Assembly: GCF_027533625.1 (NCBI RefSeq)
Contig: NZ_JAQAGZ010000003.1
Coordinates: forward strand, 248,001-312,000
Length of the DNA: 64,000 nt
Direction: 5' to 3'
From: Paenibacillus gyeongsangnamensis
GTDB taxonomy: Bacteria > Bacillota > Bacilli > Paenibacillales > NBRC-103111
The position numbers and the translations under genes are program-made. The notes under the pieces are model-generated. The model ran no database searches. It saw only the letters and a list, made by a program, of their open reading frames with translations, and had not been told where the DNA came from. Below, in pieces: positions 25,878 to 34,489 of this stretch. Position 1 is the first letter of the stretch, and every line of letters begins with the position of its first letter.

Positions 25878-25904
25878 AGGCTGGCCCTTCGGTCAGTCTT
25901 TTTG
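25878..25904 (+). terminator. Terminator upstream of glucoamylase gene
   Basis: Nine-pair stem AGGCTGGCC / GGTCAGTCT (two G-T pairs) with CTTC loop and five T following. Confidence 0.75.
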
Positions 25905-26036
25905 TGCTTTAAGAAAAAGGATCGGAGCAGCTCTTTTATTGTACCATAAAATTCCAATCGTGGCGAACGTTTTTTCGTTCATGCATATTTTTATTCCATC
26001 GCTGGGGAAAGTAGGTAGTGAAAGGGGTGGTGAAGC

Positions 26037-28076
26037 ATGGCGAGAGATTTGCCGATCGGCAACGGCAATGTGCTGATCAATTTCGATTCCGAGTATAATG
26101 TGAGGGATATTTACTATCCGTATGTAGGACAGGAGAATCAGGCGCTGGATCACTTATCGCATTTTGGGGTATGGACGGCCGAGGATTTCTTTTGGATCGA
26201 TCATCCGGAGTTGAAGAAGAAGTCGGGGTATTTGAACGACTCGATGGTGACGAATGTCGATTGTACGCACGAGCGCCTGGGGCTCAAGCTGCAGCTTAGG
26301 GATGGGGTGGATGCGCACGAGGATGTTTTTCTGCGCAAAGTGACGATCGAGAATACGTTTGACCGCGAACGGACGGTAAAGCTGTATTTTCATTTGGATC
26401 TGCATTTGTACGGCAACGGCGTAGGAGACACAGTGTATTACGATCCGGATCTGAGCTCGCTGGTATTCTACAAGGGGCACCGGTATATGTCGCTGACGTG
26501 CTTTGCCGAGGACCGTAAGAAGCCTTATCCGTCGGGTTACGCTACCGGGCAGAAGGAAATGAACCGGCTGGAGGGAACGTGGCGCGATGCGGAAGACGGA
26601 CAGCTTGGAGGCAACCCCATCGCACAGGGATCGGTGGACGGTACGATCGAATTGGAACTGAAGGTTCCGGCTCGCGGAAGCAAGACGGCCTTTTTCTGGA
26701 TCTGCTTCGGCCGTGACCGCCAAAGTATCGGGAAGCTGGAGCGAACGGTCCGCAGTGCCGGCCCGAATGCCTTGCTCCAGCGCACTTTCGACTACTGGCG
26801 GCAGTGGCTTGCGCAGGACCGCCATGAGCTGGGACTGCTGGAGGAGGAGCTGGCCTCCTTTTATAAACGGAGCCTGCTTATCGTACGCACCAATATGGAT
26901 AACCGGGGTGCCGTCATCGCGGCCAACGATTCCGATATTATGAAGTTTGCCAGAGATACGTATTCGTACATGTGGCCGCGAGACGGAGCGTTGATCATGC
27001 ACGCCATGGACCGGTCGGGGTATTATACGCTCACCGGGAAGTTTTTTCAATTCTGCAAAAAGGCGCTTACCGAGGACGGGTATTTGCTGCACAAATACAA
27101 TCCCGACGGCTCCGTTGGCTCAAGCTGGCATCCTTGGGTGGGTGCCCAGGGCGAGAAGCAGCTGGCCATTCAAGAGGACGAAACGGCTCTCGTCGTCTAC
27201 GCGTTATGGCATCATCACCAGCTCGGTCATACTTTGGAGGAAGCGAGGGAGGATTACGACCGGTTTGTCGTTCCTGCTGCGGATTTCATGTCACGTTATC
27301 TCGATGCTTCCGGATTGCCGCTGCCGTCTTACGACTTGTGGGAAGAAAGATACGGCGTTCATTTGTTCACGGTATCCAGCGTATATGCAGGCTTGATGGC
27401 CGCCGCGGGGTTTGCGGAGCATTTTGGCGACAAACTGCGGAAAGAGCTGTACCGGGACAAGGCCGCCCGGGTGAAGCTCGCGGTGGAGCAGTCGATGTAT
27501 TCGGAGCGGGAGCAGCGTTTCATCCGGTCCTTGTACTGGAACCGCGACAAAAATACATATGAACCCGATTGGACGCTGGATGCCAGCATGTATGCGGTCT
27601 TTGACTTCGGTCTGTTTCCGGCGGACGACCCACGGGTCGTAAATACGATGAAGGCGATTCGGGAGAGGTTGTGGGTGCAGACTGAGATCGGCGGCCTGGC
27701 GCGATATACGAACGACTATTACCACCAGGTGACGCAGGAAGTAGGCCGGGTGCCCGGCAATCCTTGGTTCATCTGCACGCTATGGTATGCGGAATGGGTC
27801 ATTGAGATGGCCAAGCAGGAAGAGGATTTGAAGGAAGCGGCTGACTTGCTGCGCTGGACGGCACGGCATGCTCTGCCATCCGGAGTATTGGCGGAGCAGG
27901 TGCACCCGTTCAGCGGGGAGCCGATGTCGGTGTCGCCCCTGACGTGGTCCCATGCCACTTACCTGAAGGTGGCGCAGGAATATATTACGAAGCTGAAGTT
28001 GTTCCGGCATAAAGAGAAGAGCAAGGAAGATGTCAGCGATACCGTTTTGCTGAAAAAGGCGGGTGAACCGGTGTGA
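26037..28076 (+). CDS. Glycoside hydrolase family 15 (glucoamylase-like)
   Basis: 679 residues. Exo-acting alpha-glucosidase family releasing glucose from starch, maltodextrins or trehalose-like oligomers. N-terminal beta-sandwich (residues 1-270, LPIGNGNVLINFDSEYNVRD) is followed by an (alpha/alpha)6 barrel with MWPRDGALIMHAMDRSGY, the general-acid region YDLWEERYGVHLFT near residue 425, and the base region EQVHPFSGEPMSVSPLTW near residue 622. There is no signal peptide, so it acts inside the cell. Start ATG has GGGGTGG upstream. Its stop overlaps the GTG of a glucose dehydrogenase gene by four bases, which fits sequential metabolism: polysaccharide to glucose to gluconolactone. Confidence 0.93.
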   Translation: MARDLPIGNGNVLINFDSEYNVRDIYYPYVGQENQALDHLSHFGVWTAEDFFWIDHPELKKKSGYLNDSMVTNVDCTHERLGLKLQLRDGVDAHEDVFLRKVTIENTFDRERTVKLYFHLDLHLYGNGVGDTVYYDPDLSSLVFYKGHRYMSLTCFAEDRKKPYPSGYATGQKEMNRLEGTWRDAEDGQLGGNPIAQGSVDGTIELELKVPARGSKTAFFWICFGRDRQSIGKLERTVRSAGPNALLQRTFDYWRQWLAQDRHELGLLEEELASFYKRSLLIVRTNMDNRGAVIAANDSDIMKFARDTYSYMWPRDGALIMHAMDRSGYYTLTGKFFQFCKKALTEDGYLLHKYNPDGSVGSSWHPWVGAQGEKQLAIQEDETALVVYALWHHHQLGHTLEEAREDYDRFVVPAADFMSRYLDASGLPLPSYDLWEERYGVHLFTVSSVYAGLMAAAGFAEHFGDKLRKELYRDKAARVKLAVEQSMYSEREQRFIRSLYWNRDKNTYEPDWTLDASMYAVFDFGLFPADDPRVVNTMKAIRERLWVQTEIGGLARYTNDYYHQVTQEVGRVPGNPWFICTLWYAEWVIEMAKQEEDLKEAADLLRWTARHALPSGVLAEQVHPFSGEPMSVSPLTWSHATYLKVAQEYITKLKLFRHKEKSKEDVSDTVLLKKAGEPV

Positions 28077-29272
28077 AGGCGGTGCGTGTAACGGGTTTGG
28101 CCGCAGGCGGCGGTCCCGGGGTGCAGGCGAAAGCCAAGAAGCTGGAACTGGCGGAGGTGGACAAGCCGAAGCGTCATGGGTCGCACGACGTGCTCGTCCG
28201 CGTGCTCTGCATCGGGCTTGACGGAACGGACCGCGAGATTATGAGCGGCGCGTACGGCATGCCGCCGGAAGGCGAGGACGCGATTACGATAGGGCACGAG
28301 TCGCTCGGCGTGGTGGAGGAGGCCGACCCGGCGACAGGGCTTGCGCCGGGCGATCTCGTCACTGCGCTGGTCCGGAGGCCGTGCAGCGAGCCGGGCTGCA
28401 CGGGTTGCCGGAACGGACAGCAGGATTTTTGCGAGACCGGACAGTTTACCGAGCGCGGCATCAAAGGTGCGAACGGTTACTTGTCAGAGTACTATGTGGA
28501 GGAGGCGCGGTACCTCATCAAGGTGCCCTCGGCGAGTCTGCAGTTCGGCATGCTGGCCGAGCCGCAGAGCATCGTCGAGAAGGTTTGGGATGAGGTGCAG
28601 CGCGTCCAGCAGCGGCTGATCTGGCAGCCGAAGACAGCCGTGGTGCTCGGCTCCGGGCCGCTAGGGCTGCTGGCGGCCTTCACCTGCCGGTGTCTCGGCC
28701 TGGACACCGTGGTATGGTCCAAGTCGCCGGCGGAATCGCTCGCGGCGGAGCTGGTTTCAGCCTGCGGAGCCTCGTACCGGCAGGCGGATACCGTTGCCGG
28801 CGACGGGGGGAAGCCGGAGACGCTCGGCGCATTTTTGGAGCGAAGCGGCAAGCGGGCCGATCTCATCTTCGAGTGCACGGGCTACAGCCCGCTGGCTTTC
28901 GAAGCGATGACGGCCTTGGGGCCGAACGGCGTGCTGGCGCTGCTGGGCGTAACACCCGGCAACCGGAGCATCAAGGTATCCTCGGACATGATCAACCAGG
29001 AGCTCGTGCTGGAAAATAAGTGCGTGCTCGGCTCGGTTAATGCATCGCGGCGGGATTTCGAGACGGGACTGTACCGGCTGCAGCAGATGGAGAAGCAGTT
29101 CCCGGGGCTGCTCGGCCGGCTTGTTACGGAACGGTTTACGATGGAAGAGGTAACGAAGCTGGATTTCGGAAAGATCGCGATTAAGGCGGTGGTCGATGTC
29201 GTTCCCCTAACGGAGTGGGAAGCGGCTGCAGCGCCTGGCAGCGGGGATGTATCTTACAGCTTTTCGGTATAG
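28073..29272 (+). CDS. Glucose 1-dehydrogenase, zinc-dependent MDR type
   Basis: 399 residues, medium-chain alcohol-dehydrogenase family. The catalytic zinc motif is in VLCIGLDGTDREIM with GHESLGVVEEAD (His-Glu), the structural zinc loop CSEPGCTGCRNGQQDFC is intact, and the Rossmann fold starts at TAVVLGSGPLGLLAAF near residue 185. Sequence style is of archaeal and bacterial glucose dehydrogenases, using NAD(P)+ to oxidise D-glucose to gluconolactone. Co-translated with the upstream GH15 gene (GTG-TGA overlap), and followed by a bidirectional terminator. Confidence 0.88.
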   Translation: MKAVRVTGLAAGGGPGVQAKAKKLELAEVDKPKRHGSHDVLVRVLCIGLDGTDREIMSGAYGMPPEGEDAITIGHESLGVVEEADPATGLAPGDLVTALVRRPCSEPGCTGCRNGQQDFCETGQFTERGIKGANGYLSEYYVEEARYLIKVPSASLQFGMLAEPQSIVEKVWDEVQRVQQRLIWQPKTAVVLGSGPLGLLAAFTCRCLGLDTVVWSKSPAESLAAELVSACGASYRQADTVAGDGGKPETLGAFLERSGKRADLIFECTGYSPLAFEAMTALGPNGVLALLGVTPGNRSIKVSSDMINQELVLENKCVLGSVNASRRDFETGLYRLQQMEKQFPGLLGRLVTERFTMEEVTKLDFGKIAIKAVVDVVPLTEWEAAAAPGSGDVSYSFSV

Positions 29273-29281
29273 AAAAAAGAG

Positions 29282-29316
29282 CAGGCTCTCTCTTCGGATG
29301 AGAGCCTGTTTGTTTT
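29282..29316. terminator. Bidirectional terminator between gdh and araC genes
   Basis: Stem CAGGCTCTC / GAGAGCCTG with a nine-base loop, T-rich on both sides (TTTGTTTT on plus, the A-run on the left becomes T on minus). Confidence 0.8.
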
Positions 29317-29340
29317 CTATATTACGGCCTGCCGATCGGC

Positions 29341-30201
29341 TTACGCCTGGCAATCGTAAGGGTTCGCCTGTTGGTCTTGGCGGTAATCCGACGGGGAGCG
29401 GCCGAACCATTTTTTGAACTGCTTCGAGAAGTAGAGCGGATCGGCGAAGCCGACGGACGAGGCGACCTGCTCGATCGTGAGCGGTTCCTGAAGGAGGAGC
29501 TTGGCGCGCTCCATGCGGATTTTGAGCAAAAAATGCATCGGCGACATGCCGGTGTGCTGCTTGAACATTTTGGATAAATGGGTACGGTGGTAGCCGAGGC
29601 TCTGGGCCATCTGTTCGATGGAGATCGGCTGATAGTATTGGAGCGTCAGCCAGCGGATCGCCTGCTCCACCTGCTGCTGGATCACGGAAGCGTCCTCTTG
29701 GGGGAGGGCTTCGACGAACCGGTCCTTGGCATATTCCGCGAAAATAAGACGCAGGTAGCTCTCCGATTCCAAATCGGAGCCCGCGCCGCCCGTCTGAAGG
29801 GAACGCTCGGCGAGATGGAACAAGGTGCGCAGCCTGCGCGGATGCTTGGAATCGGTCACCGGATGGTTCGGCGATAACCCGAGGGCGCTCAAGTACTCGT
29901 CCGCCCGCGCGCCCTTGAACCCGATCCAGCGGTAAGCCCAGGGAGACTTTTCGTCGGAAGCGTAGCTGACGAGCTCGCCGGGGAAAATGACGAAGCTGTT
30001 GCCGGGCCCCAGCCGATAGTCCTTGGCCATGCAGCGGAACGACCCTTTTCCGGACGTCACATAGTGAATCAAATGATAGTCGAGCACCTGCGGCCCCACT
30101 TTGTGCAGGGGTTTTGTTTGCGCGTGTCCGCTGAACAGTACGGCAAGCTCCCCCCGGCCCGGAATTGGGTTGAAGGCGACGGAATGGACCGCTTGAGACA
30201 T
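29341..30201 (-). CDS. AraC family transcriptional regulator
   Basis: 286 residues: N-terminal cupin sensor domain (residues 1-150; LIHYVTSGKGSFRC, LGPGNSFVIFPGELVSY) and a C-terminal double helix-turn-helix (residues 185-275; QPISIEQMAQSLGYHRTHLS, KMFKQHTGMSPM, TIEQVASSVGFADPLYFSKQ). Such regulators govern sugar-use operons. The nearest sugar gene is melA at 30.8 kb, with bdbC in between; control of melA is plausible but unproven. Confidence 0.9.
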   Translation of the reverse strand: MSQAVHSVAFNPIPGRGELAVLFSGHAQTKPLHKVGPQVLDYHLIHYVTSGKGSFRCMAKDYRLGPGNSFVIFPGELVSYASDEKSPWAYRWIGFKGARADEYLSALGLSPNHPVTDSKHPRRLRTLFHLAERSLQTGGAGSDLESESYLRLIFAEYAKDRFVEALPQEDASVIQQQVEQAIRWLTLQYYQPISIEQMAQSLGYHRTHLSKMFKQHTGMSPMHFLLKIRMERAKLLLQEPLTIEQVASSVGFADPLYFSKQFKKWFGRSPSDYRQDQQANPYDCQA

Positions 30202-30281
30202 ATGGTGTACCTCCGAAGGTTCTGATATGATGGTACTAGCTATGATTTTGTAAGTATCTTATTAGGGAAGGGAAGTCTCCT

Positions 30282-30710
30282 ATGTCTTGGAAACCGTTTA
30301 TCCGCGAGAACGGCGTGCAAATGTCCTGGGCAGTGGCGCTCATCGCTACACTGGGCAGTCTGTATTTCTCGGAAATTCTGCATTACTTGCCCTGCAAGCT
30401 GTGCTGGTATCAGCGCATCCTGATGTACCCACTCGTGATTATACTGGCCATCGCCGCCATTCGCAAGGAACGTCAAATCTACCATTACGTCCTGCCAATG
30501 AGCATATGGGGAGCGGGCATCTCGCTTTATCACTATTTGATGGAGAAGACCGACCTGTTCAAAAGCGCAGGGGCCGCCTGCGGACCCGTTCCGTGCGATG
30601 TGGACTATATCAATTGGCTCGGTTTTATTACGATTCCTTTCCTCGCGCTGACGGCATTCGTCGTGATTACAGTGCTGCAAGCCTTCTGCTGGGCGGCGGA
30701 TCGGAAATAA
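30282..30710 (+). CDS. bdbC: DsbB-family disulfide bond formation protein (BdbC-like)
   Basis: 142-residue four-helix membrane protein. The quinone-proximal CxxC (LPCKLCWYQR) is near residue 39 and the second cysteine pair CGPVPC near residue 102, both intact. It reoxidises an extracytoplasmic thiol oxidase. No BdbD-type partner is adjacent. GGGAAGGGAAG site precedes the ATG. Confidence 0.92.
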   Translation: MSWKPFIRENGVQMSWAVALIATLGSLYFSEILHYLPCKLCWYQRILMYPLVIILAIAAIRKERQIYHYVLPMSIWGAGISLYHYLMEKTDLFKSAGAACGPVPCDVDYINWLGFITIPFLALTAFVVITVLQAFCWAADRK

Positions 30711-30830
30711 AAGAAACTACATTCGTCCATATACAAATGGGTTGTATCCATATGCATTTCCAGCCGTTAGGAGTATATTCAAGACAAGGAAAGCCATTAC
30801 ATATCCTAACCGCTGGGAGGCTGTGGATTC

Positions 30831-32129
30831 ATGTCTAAAATTACTTTTCTGGGTGCAGGAAGTACCGTGTTTGCGAAGAACGTGCTTGGCGATACGATGA
30901 TGACGCCGGCGCTGCAGGAGTTCGAGCTCGCTTTGTTCGATATCGACCTGGAGCGGCTGAAGGACTCCGAGAACATGCTGAACAACCTGAAGGCGTCGCT
31001 GGGCAGCGGCTGTAAAGTGAAAGCGTATACGGACCGCAAGGAAGCGCTTCGCGGCGCCAAATTCGTGGTGAATGCGATTCAGGTGGGCGGTTATGATCCT
31101 TGTACGATCACGGACTTTGAAATTCCGAAAAAGTACGGCTTGCGGCAAACGATTGCCGATACGCTCGGCATCGGGGGCATTTTCCGGAACCTCCGCACGA
31201 TTCCGGTGATGCTCGATTTCGCGAACGATATTCAAGAGGTGTGTCCGGATGCCTGGTTCCTGAACTATACGAACCCGATGGCGGTATTGACCAATGCGAT
31301 GATCACCTACGGCGGCGTCAAGACGGTGGGTCTGTGCCACAGCGTGCAGGGGTGCATGCCGCATCTGTTCAAATCCCTCGGCATGGAGACGGCCGGAGTT
31401 CAGACAAAAATCGCGGGCATTAACCACATGGCGTGGCTGCTGGAAGTGACCAAGGACGGCGAGGACCTTTATCCGGAGATCAAGCGCCGGGCGAAGGAGA
31501 AGCAGAAGGAAATCCACAAGGATATGGTCCGTTATGAAATGATGTTCCGTTTCGGCTATTACGTGACGGAGTCCTCGGAGCATAATGCGGAATATTTGCC
31601 CTATTTCATCAAGCGCAATTATCCAGAGCTGATCGAACGGTTCAACATTCCGCTCGACGAATATCCAAGACGCTGCATTCGCCAAATCGAGAAATGGAAA
31701 ACGATGCGCGAGGAGCTTGTTAACAACAAGAGCCTGGAGCACAAGCGAAGCAGCGAGTATGCCTCGTTCATCTTCGAGGCAATGGAGACGAACAAGCCGT
31801 TCAAGATCGGCGGCAATGTCATGAACACCGGCCTGATCACGAACCTTCCGAAGGAAGCCTGCGTGGAGGTGCCGTGCCTGGTGGACGCAAGCGGCGTAAC
31901 GCCGACTTATGTAGGCGACCTGCCTCCGCAGCTCGCCGCGCTGAACCGCACGAACATCAACACGCAGCTGCTGACGCTGGAAGCGGCGATTACCCGGAAG
32001 AAGGAGCACATTTACCACGCGGCGCTGCTGGACCCGCACACATCCGCCGAGCTGTCGATCGACGATATTGTCGCGCTCTGCGACGACTTGATCGAGGCGC
32101 ACGGCGACTGGCTGCCGAAATTCAATTAA
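30831..32129 (+). CDS. melA: Alpha-galactosidase, glycoside hydrolase family 4
   Basis: 432 residues. GH4 enzymes use NAD+ and a divalent metal in an unusual oxidation-elimination mechanism. Visible: the NAD site ITFLGAGSTVFAKNVLGD at the N-terminus, LNYTNPMAVLTNAM near residue 143, GLCHSVQG (metal-ligand Cys) near residue 165 and GINHMAWL (metal-ligand His) near residue 195. The sequence is of the MelA alpha-galactosidase branch, hydrolysing melibiose-type sugars. Strong AACCGCTGGGAGG site. Followed by a terminator. Confidence 0.93.
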   Translation: MSKITFLGAGSTVFAKNVLGDTMMTPALQEFELALFDIDLERLKDSENMLNNLKASLGSGCKVKAYTDRKEALRGAKFVVNAIQVGGYDPCTITDFEIPKKYGLRQTIADTLGIGGIFRNLRTIPVMLDFANDIQEVCPDAWFLNYTNPMAVLTNAMITYGGVKTVGLCHSVQGCMPHLFKSLGMETAGVQTKIAGINHMAWLLEVTKDGEDLYPEIKRRAKEKQKEIHKDMVRYEMMFRFGYYVTESSEHNAEYLPYFIKRNYPELIERFNIPLDEYPRRCIRQIEKWKTMREELVNNKSLEHKRSSEYASFIFEAMETNKPFKIGGNVMNTGLITNLPKEACVEVPCLVDASGVTPTYVGDLPPQLAALNRTNINTQLLTLEAAITRKKEHIYHAALLDPHTSAELSIDDIVALCDDLIEAHGDWLPKFN

Positions 32130-32140
32130 AACATCTGATG

Positions 32141-32166
32141 AAACGGCCTTTCGAGGCCGTTTTTTC
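32141..32166 (+). terminator. Terminator after melA
   Basis: Stem AAACGGCCT / AGGCCGTTT with TTCG loop then T-run. Confidence 0.88.
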
Positions 32167-32302
32167 GTTTTATGTGCCGATACTCTGATAAGCGGATCAT
32201 CAGCCTTCCGTCATTGCCAGATCATGTGGCGCTTGGTAAAATATACACGAACATCAATTCGCTTGCGCGCTTCCGGCTTGCTCATACCGAAGGAGAGTTG
32301 CC

Positions 32303-33361
32303 ATGAAGAAGAATACCTCAGCCGTCATCGTCGCCGCCGCTATGGCTCTGCTATCTCTGTCCGCCTGCTCCAAAGAGCAGCAGCCCATGCAGTCCGGACA
32401 AGCTTCCGCGCCTGCGCCTGCGGCATCGGTTACGGCTCCGTCTCCCGCTCCGTCCGAGCAGCCGCCGGCTGCAGCGGTGAGCGCACCCGAGCCGCCGGCC
32501 GCTCCTCCGAAAGCGGCGAAAGAGAAGCCGAAGGCCCCGTCCGAATCGGCAGCGGCAACGGTCTACAGCCAGGGTCAGCCGGAGGCGAACGGACAAGCCG
32601 CCGTCGCTCCCAAGAATCCGGCCGGCTCCGCCGTGACGAAAGCGGCTCCGCCGCCGGCGCAGGGCCAGGGTGACCGCAAAGAGCTGTCTTGGTACTACAT
32701 GAAGCAGTCGAAGGGGAAGGTTCCGAACTTCCCGCCGGAAACGAAAAAATTCACTCCCGATATGAAGGCGCTCTGGGTCGGCACGGGCAAGAAGGTATAT
32801 CTGACCATCGATACGGGAGGTCCGCTCGGTGATACGAAGACGCTGATCAAATCGCTGAAGGACAACGGTGTGAAAGCGAATTTCTTCATCGCGGGCTACA
32901 ATGTCAAGAAAGATCCCGATTTCGTGAGGCAGCTGGTCGCCGACGGACATTTGGTCGCCAATCATACGATGACGCATACCGACATGAACCTCCAAACGGA
33001 CGAGCAAATCCGGGGGGAGATCGAGGATTACGCGAAGCTGTATAAGGATGTAACAGGTCAAGAGATGCAGCCTTATTTCCGCTTTCCGTACGGCCGCTAC
33101 AATACTCATATCTTGAAGCTGGTATCCGATATGGGTTATACCTCCGTCTTCTGGTCGACGGCGATGAGAGACTGGGAGCCGCGCAAGAACGGCGCAGAGG
33201 ATCCGTATAACGATATTATGAATAATCTGCATGACGGCAATATCATTCTGATGCACCAGGGCTCGCCGGAAAATATCGAGGCGCTCGACAGGATCATCAA
33301 AGCGGTCAAGAAGGCCGGATATGAGTTTGCATTGCTAAGCGATATCGAGCCGCCGAAATAA
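32303..33361 (+). CDS. PdaA-like polysaccharide deacetylase lipoprotein
   Basis: 352 residues. Signal peptide with lipobox LSLSAC (cleavage before Cys20), then a Pro/Ala-rich linker (residues 25-110), then a NodB domain. Metal and active-site motifs: TIDTGGPLGDT (motif 1), VANHTMTHTDM (H-x3-H, motif 2), RFPYGRYN (motif 3), ILMHQG (motif 5). Motif 1 has T in place of the second Asp of TFDDG; Bacillus PdaA likewise departs from TFDDG here (TFDNG), which supports a peptidoglycan muramic-acid deacetylase role, but the exact substrate is inferred. Anchored outside the membrane. Confidence 0.88.
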   Translation: MKKNTSAVIVAAAMALLSLSACSKEQQPMQSGQASAPAPAASVTAPSPAPSEQPPAAAVSAPEPPAAPPKAAKEKPKAPSESAAATVYSQGQPEANGQAAVAPKNPAGSAVTKAAPPPAQGQGDRKELSWYYMKQSKGKVPNFPPETKKFTPDMKALWVGTGKKVYLTIDTGGPLGDTKTLIKSLKDNGVKANFFIAGYNVKKDPDFVRQLVADGHLVANHTMTHTDMNLQTDEQIRGEIEDYAKLYKDVTGQEMQPYFRFPYGRYNTHILKLVSDMGYTSVFWSTAMRDWEPRKNGAEDPYNDIMNNLHDGNIILMHQGSPENIEALDRIIKAVKKAGYEFALLSDIEPPK

Positions 33362-33510
33362 GACAGGCTTGCAATCGCCGAACGATCTGTTAAGATGAAA
33401 TGATGCGTAAACGGCGGAGTTCCACTGTTCCCTTTTTTCTACTGCATTCATAAATTATAGGTAGCACCGATCGTTTCAACCATACCAAAGATAAAGGAAG
33501 CGAATAGAAC

Positions 33511-34320
33511 GTGCAGCAAGCGATAGCCATACTGGATTCCGGGGTCGGAGGACTGACGGTCGCCAAAGAAGTCATGCGGCAGCTGCCGCAGGAGAAGATC
33601 ATTTATTTCGGCGATACGGCGCGGACGCCTTACGGACCGCGGTCGGCCGAGGAAGTCATCCGGTTCACACATCAGATCGTAGATTATCTTCTCCAATTCC
33701 AGCCCAAGATGATCGTCATCGCCTGCAATACCGCTACGGCTGTTGCGATGGAGGAAATACGGTCCCGATTATCCGTGCCGGTCGTCGGCGTCATACATCC
33801 CGGCGCGCGCGCTGCCATCAAAACGACCCGCAACCACGTTGTCGGCGTCATCGGTACGGAAGGCACCATTTACAGCCGGGCCTACGAAGTCGCGCTCCGG
33901 CAAATCTCGCCGCAAATTCAAGTGATGAGCCTGGCTTGCCCCCGTTTCGTGCCGCTGGTGGAGAGGGGCATGTTCCGGTCGGATCATACCCGGCATGTGG
34001 TGGCGTCGTCGCTTGAGCCGCTGCGGCAGGTGCCGATGGATTGCCTGATTCTGGGCTGCACGCATTATCCTTACTTATCCGATATTATCGGAGATGTCAT
34101 GGGGCCGGGGGTCACCTTGATCAGCTCCGCGGATGAGACGGCGCGGGAAATCAGCACGATTCTATATCATAAAGGCATGCTCGCAACGAGCTCGAACTAT
34201 CCGGTGCACCAATTTTTTTGCAGCGGAGATCCTTGGATGTTCAAGCAGATCGCGCAATCGTGGCTGGGCGAGCAGATCAAGGTAACGCCTGTCGTTTGGC
34301 AGGTGCCGAATATAATATAG
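33511..34320 (+). CDS. murI: Glutamate racemase
   Basis: 269 residues; makes D-glutamate for peptidoglycan. The two catalytic cysteines are in VIACNTATAVAM (near residue 74) and LGCTHYPYL (near residue 185); IAILDSGVGGLTVA with the conserved Asp and FGDTARTPYG are present at the N-terminus. Start GTG at 33511 after AAAGGAAG. Ends just before repeat copy R2. Confidence 0.96.
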   Translation: MQQAIAILDSGVGGLTVAKEVMRQLPQEKIIYFGDTARTPYGPRSAEEVIRFTHQIVDYLLQFQPKMIVIACNTATAVAMEEIRSRLSVPVVGVIHPGARAAIKTTRNHVVGVIGTEGTIYSRAYEVALRQISPQIQVMSLACPRFVPLVERGMFRSDHTRHVVASSLEPLRQVPMDCLILGCTHYPYLSDIIGDVMGPGVTLISSADETAREISTILYHKGMLATSSNYPVHQFFCSGDPWMFKQIAQSWLGEQIKVTPVVWQVPNII

Positions 34321-34359
34321 CCGCCCGGCATAGACATTAGCGAACCTGACTTTCTTCGG

Positions 34360-34459
34360 TTGATAAGAATTTATAAGTTTTCGAAGGCTTATAGCTTCAC
34401 ATCAACCTTGATAAACGCGCTGGTCCTTGTAAGACAAGGACCAGCGCGTTTATCCTGGT
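34360..34459 (+). repeat. Dispersed structured repeat, copy R2
   Basis: Same family as R1. Begins TTGATAAGAATTTATAAG, ends TTTATCCTGGT. Hairpin 2 is a perfect 21-bp stem: 34410-34430 pairs with 34434-34454 round an AAG loop. Hairpin 1 TATAAGTT...GGCTTATA uses two G-T pairs that would be G-U in a plus-strand RNA. It lies between murI and the LysM-M14 gene, 30 bases before the latter's start. Confidence 0.87.
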
Positions 34460-34489
34460 CAGAGCTGTGATGTCTAGGAGGAGTGCGGC

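Noticed and set aside
26154-27092. 312-residue minus-strand frame inside the glucoamylase gene
   Set aside because: Shadow of GH15 coding sequence; Arg/His/Leu-rich composition and no ribosome site.
30717-32102. Long minus-strand frame of 461 residues opposite melA
   Set aside because: No ribosome site, no family features; it is the antisense shadow of a clear GH4 gene.
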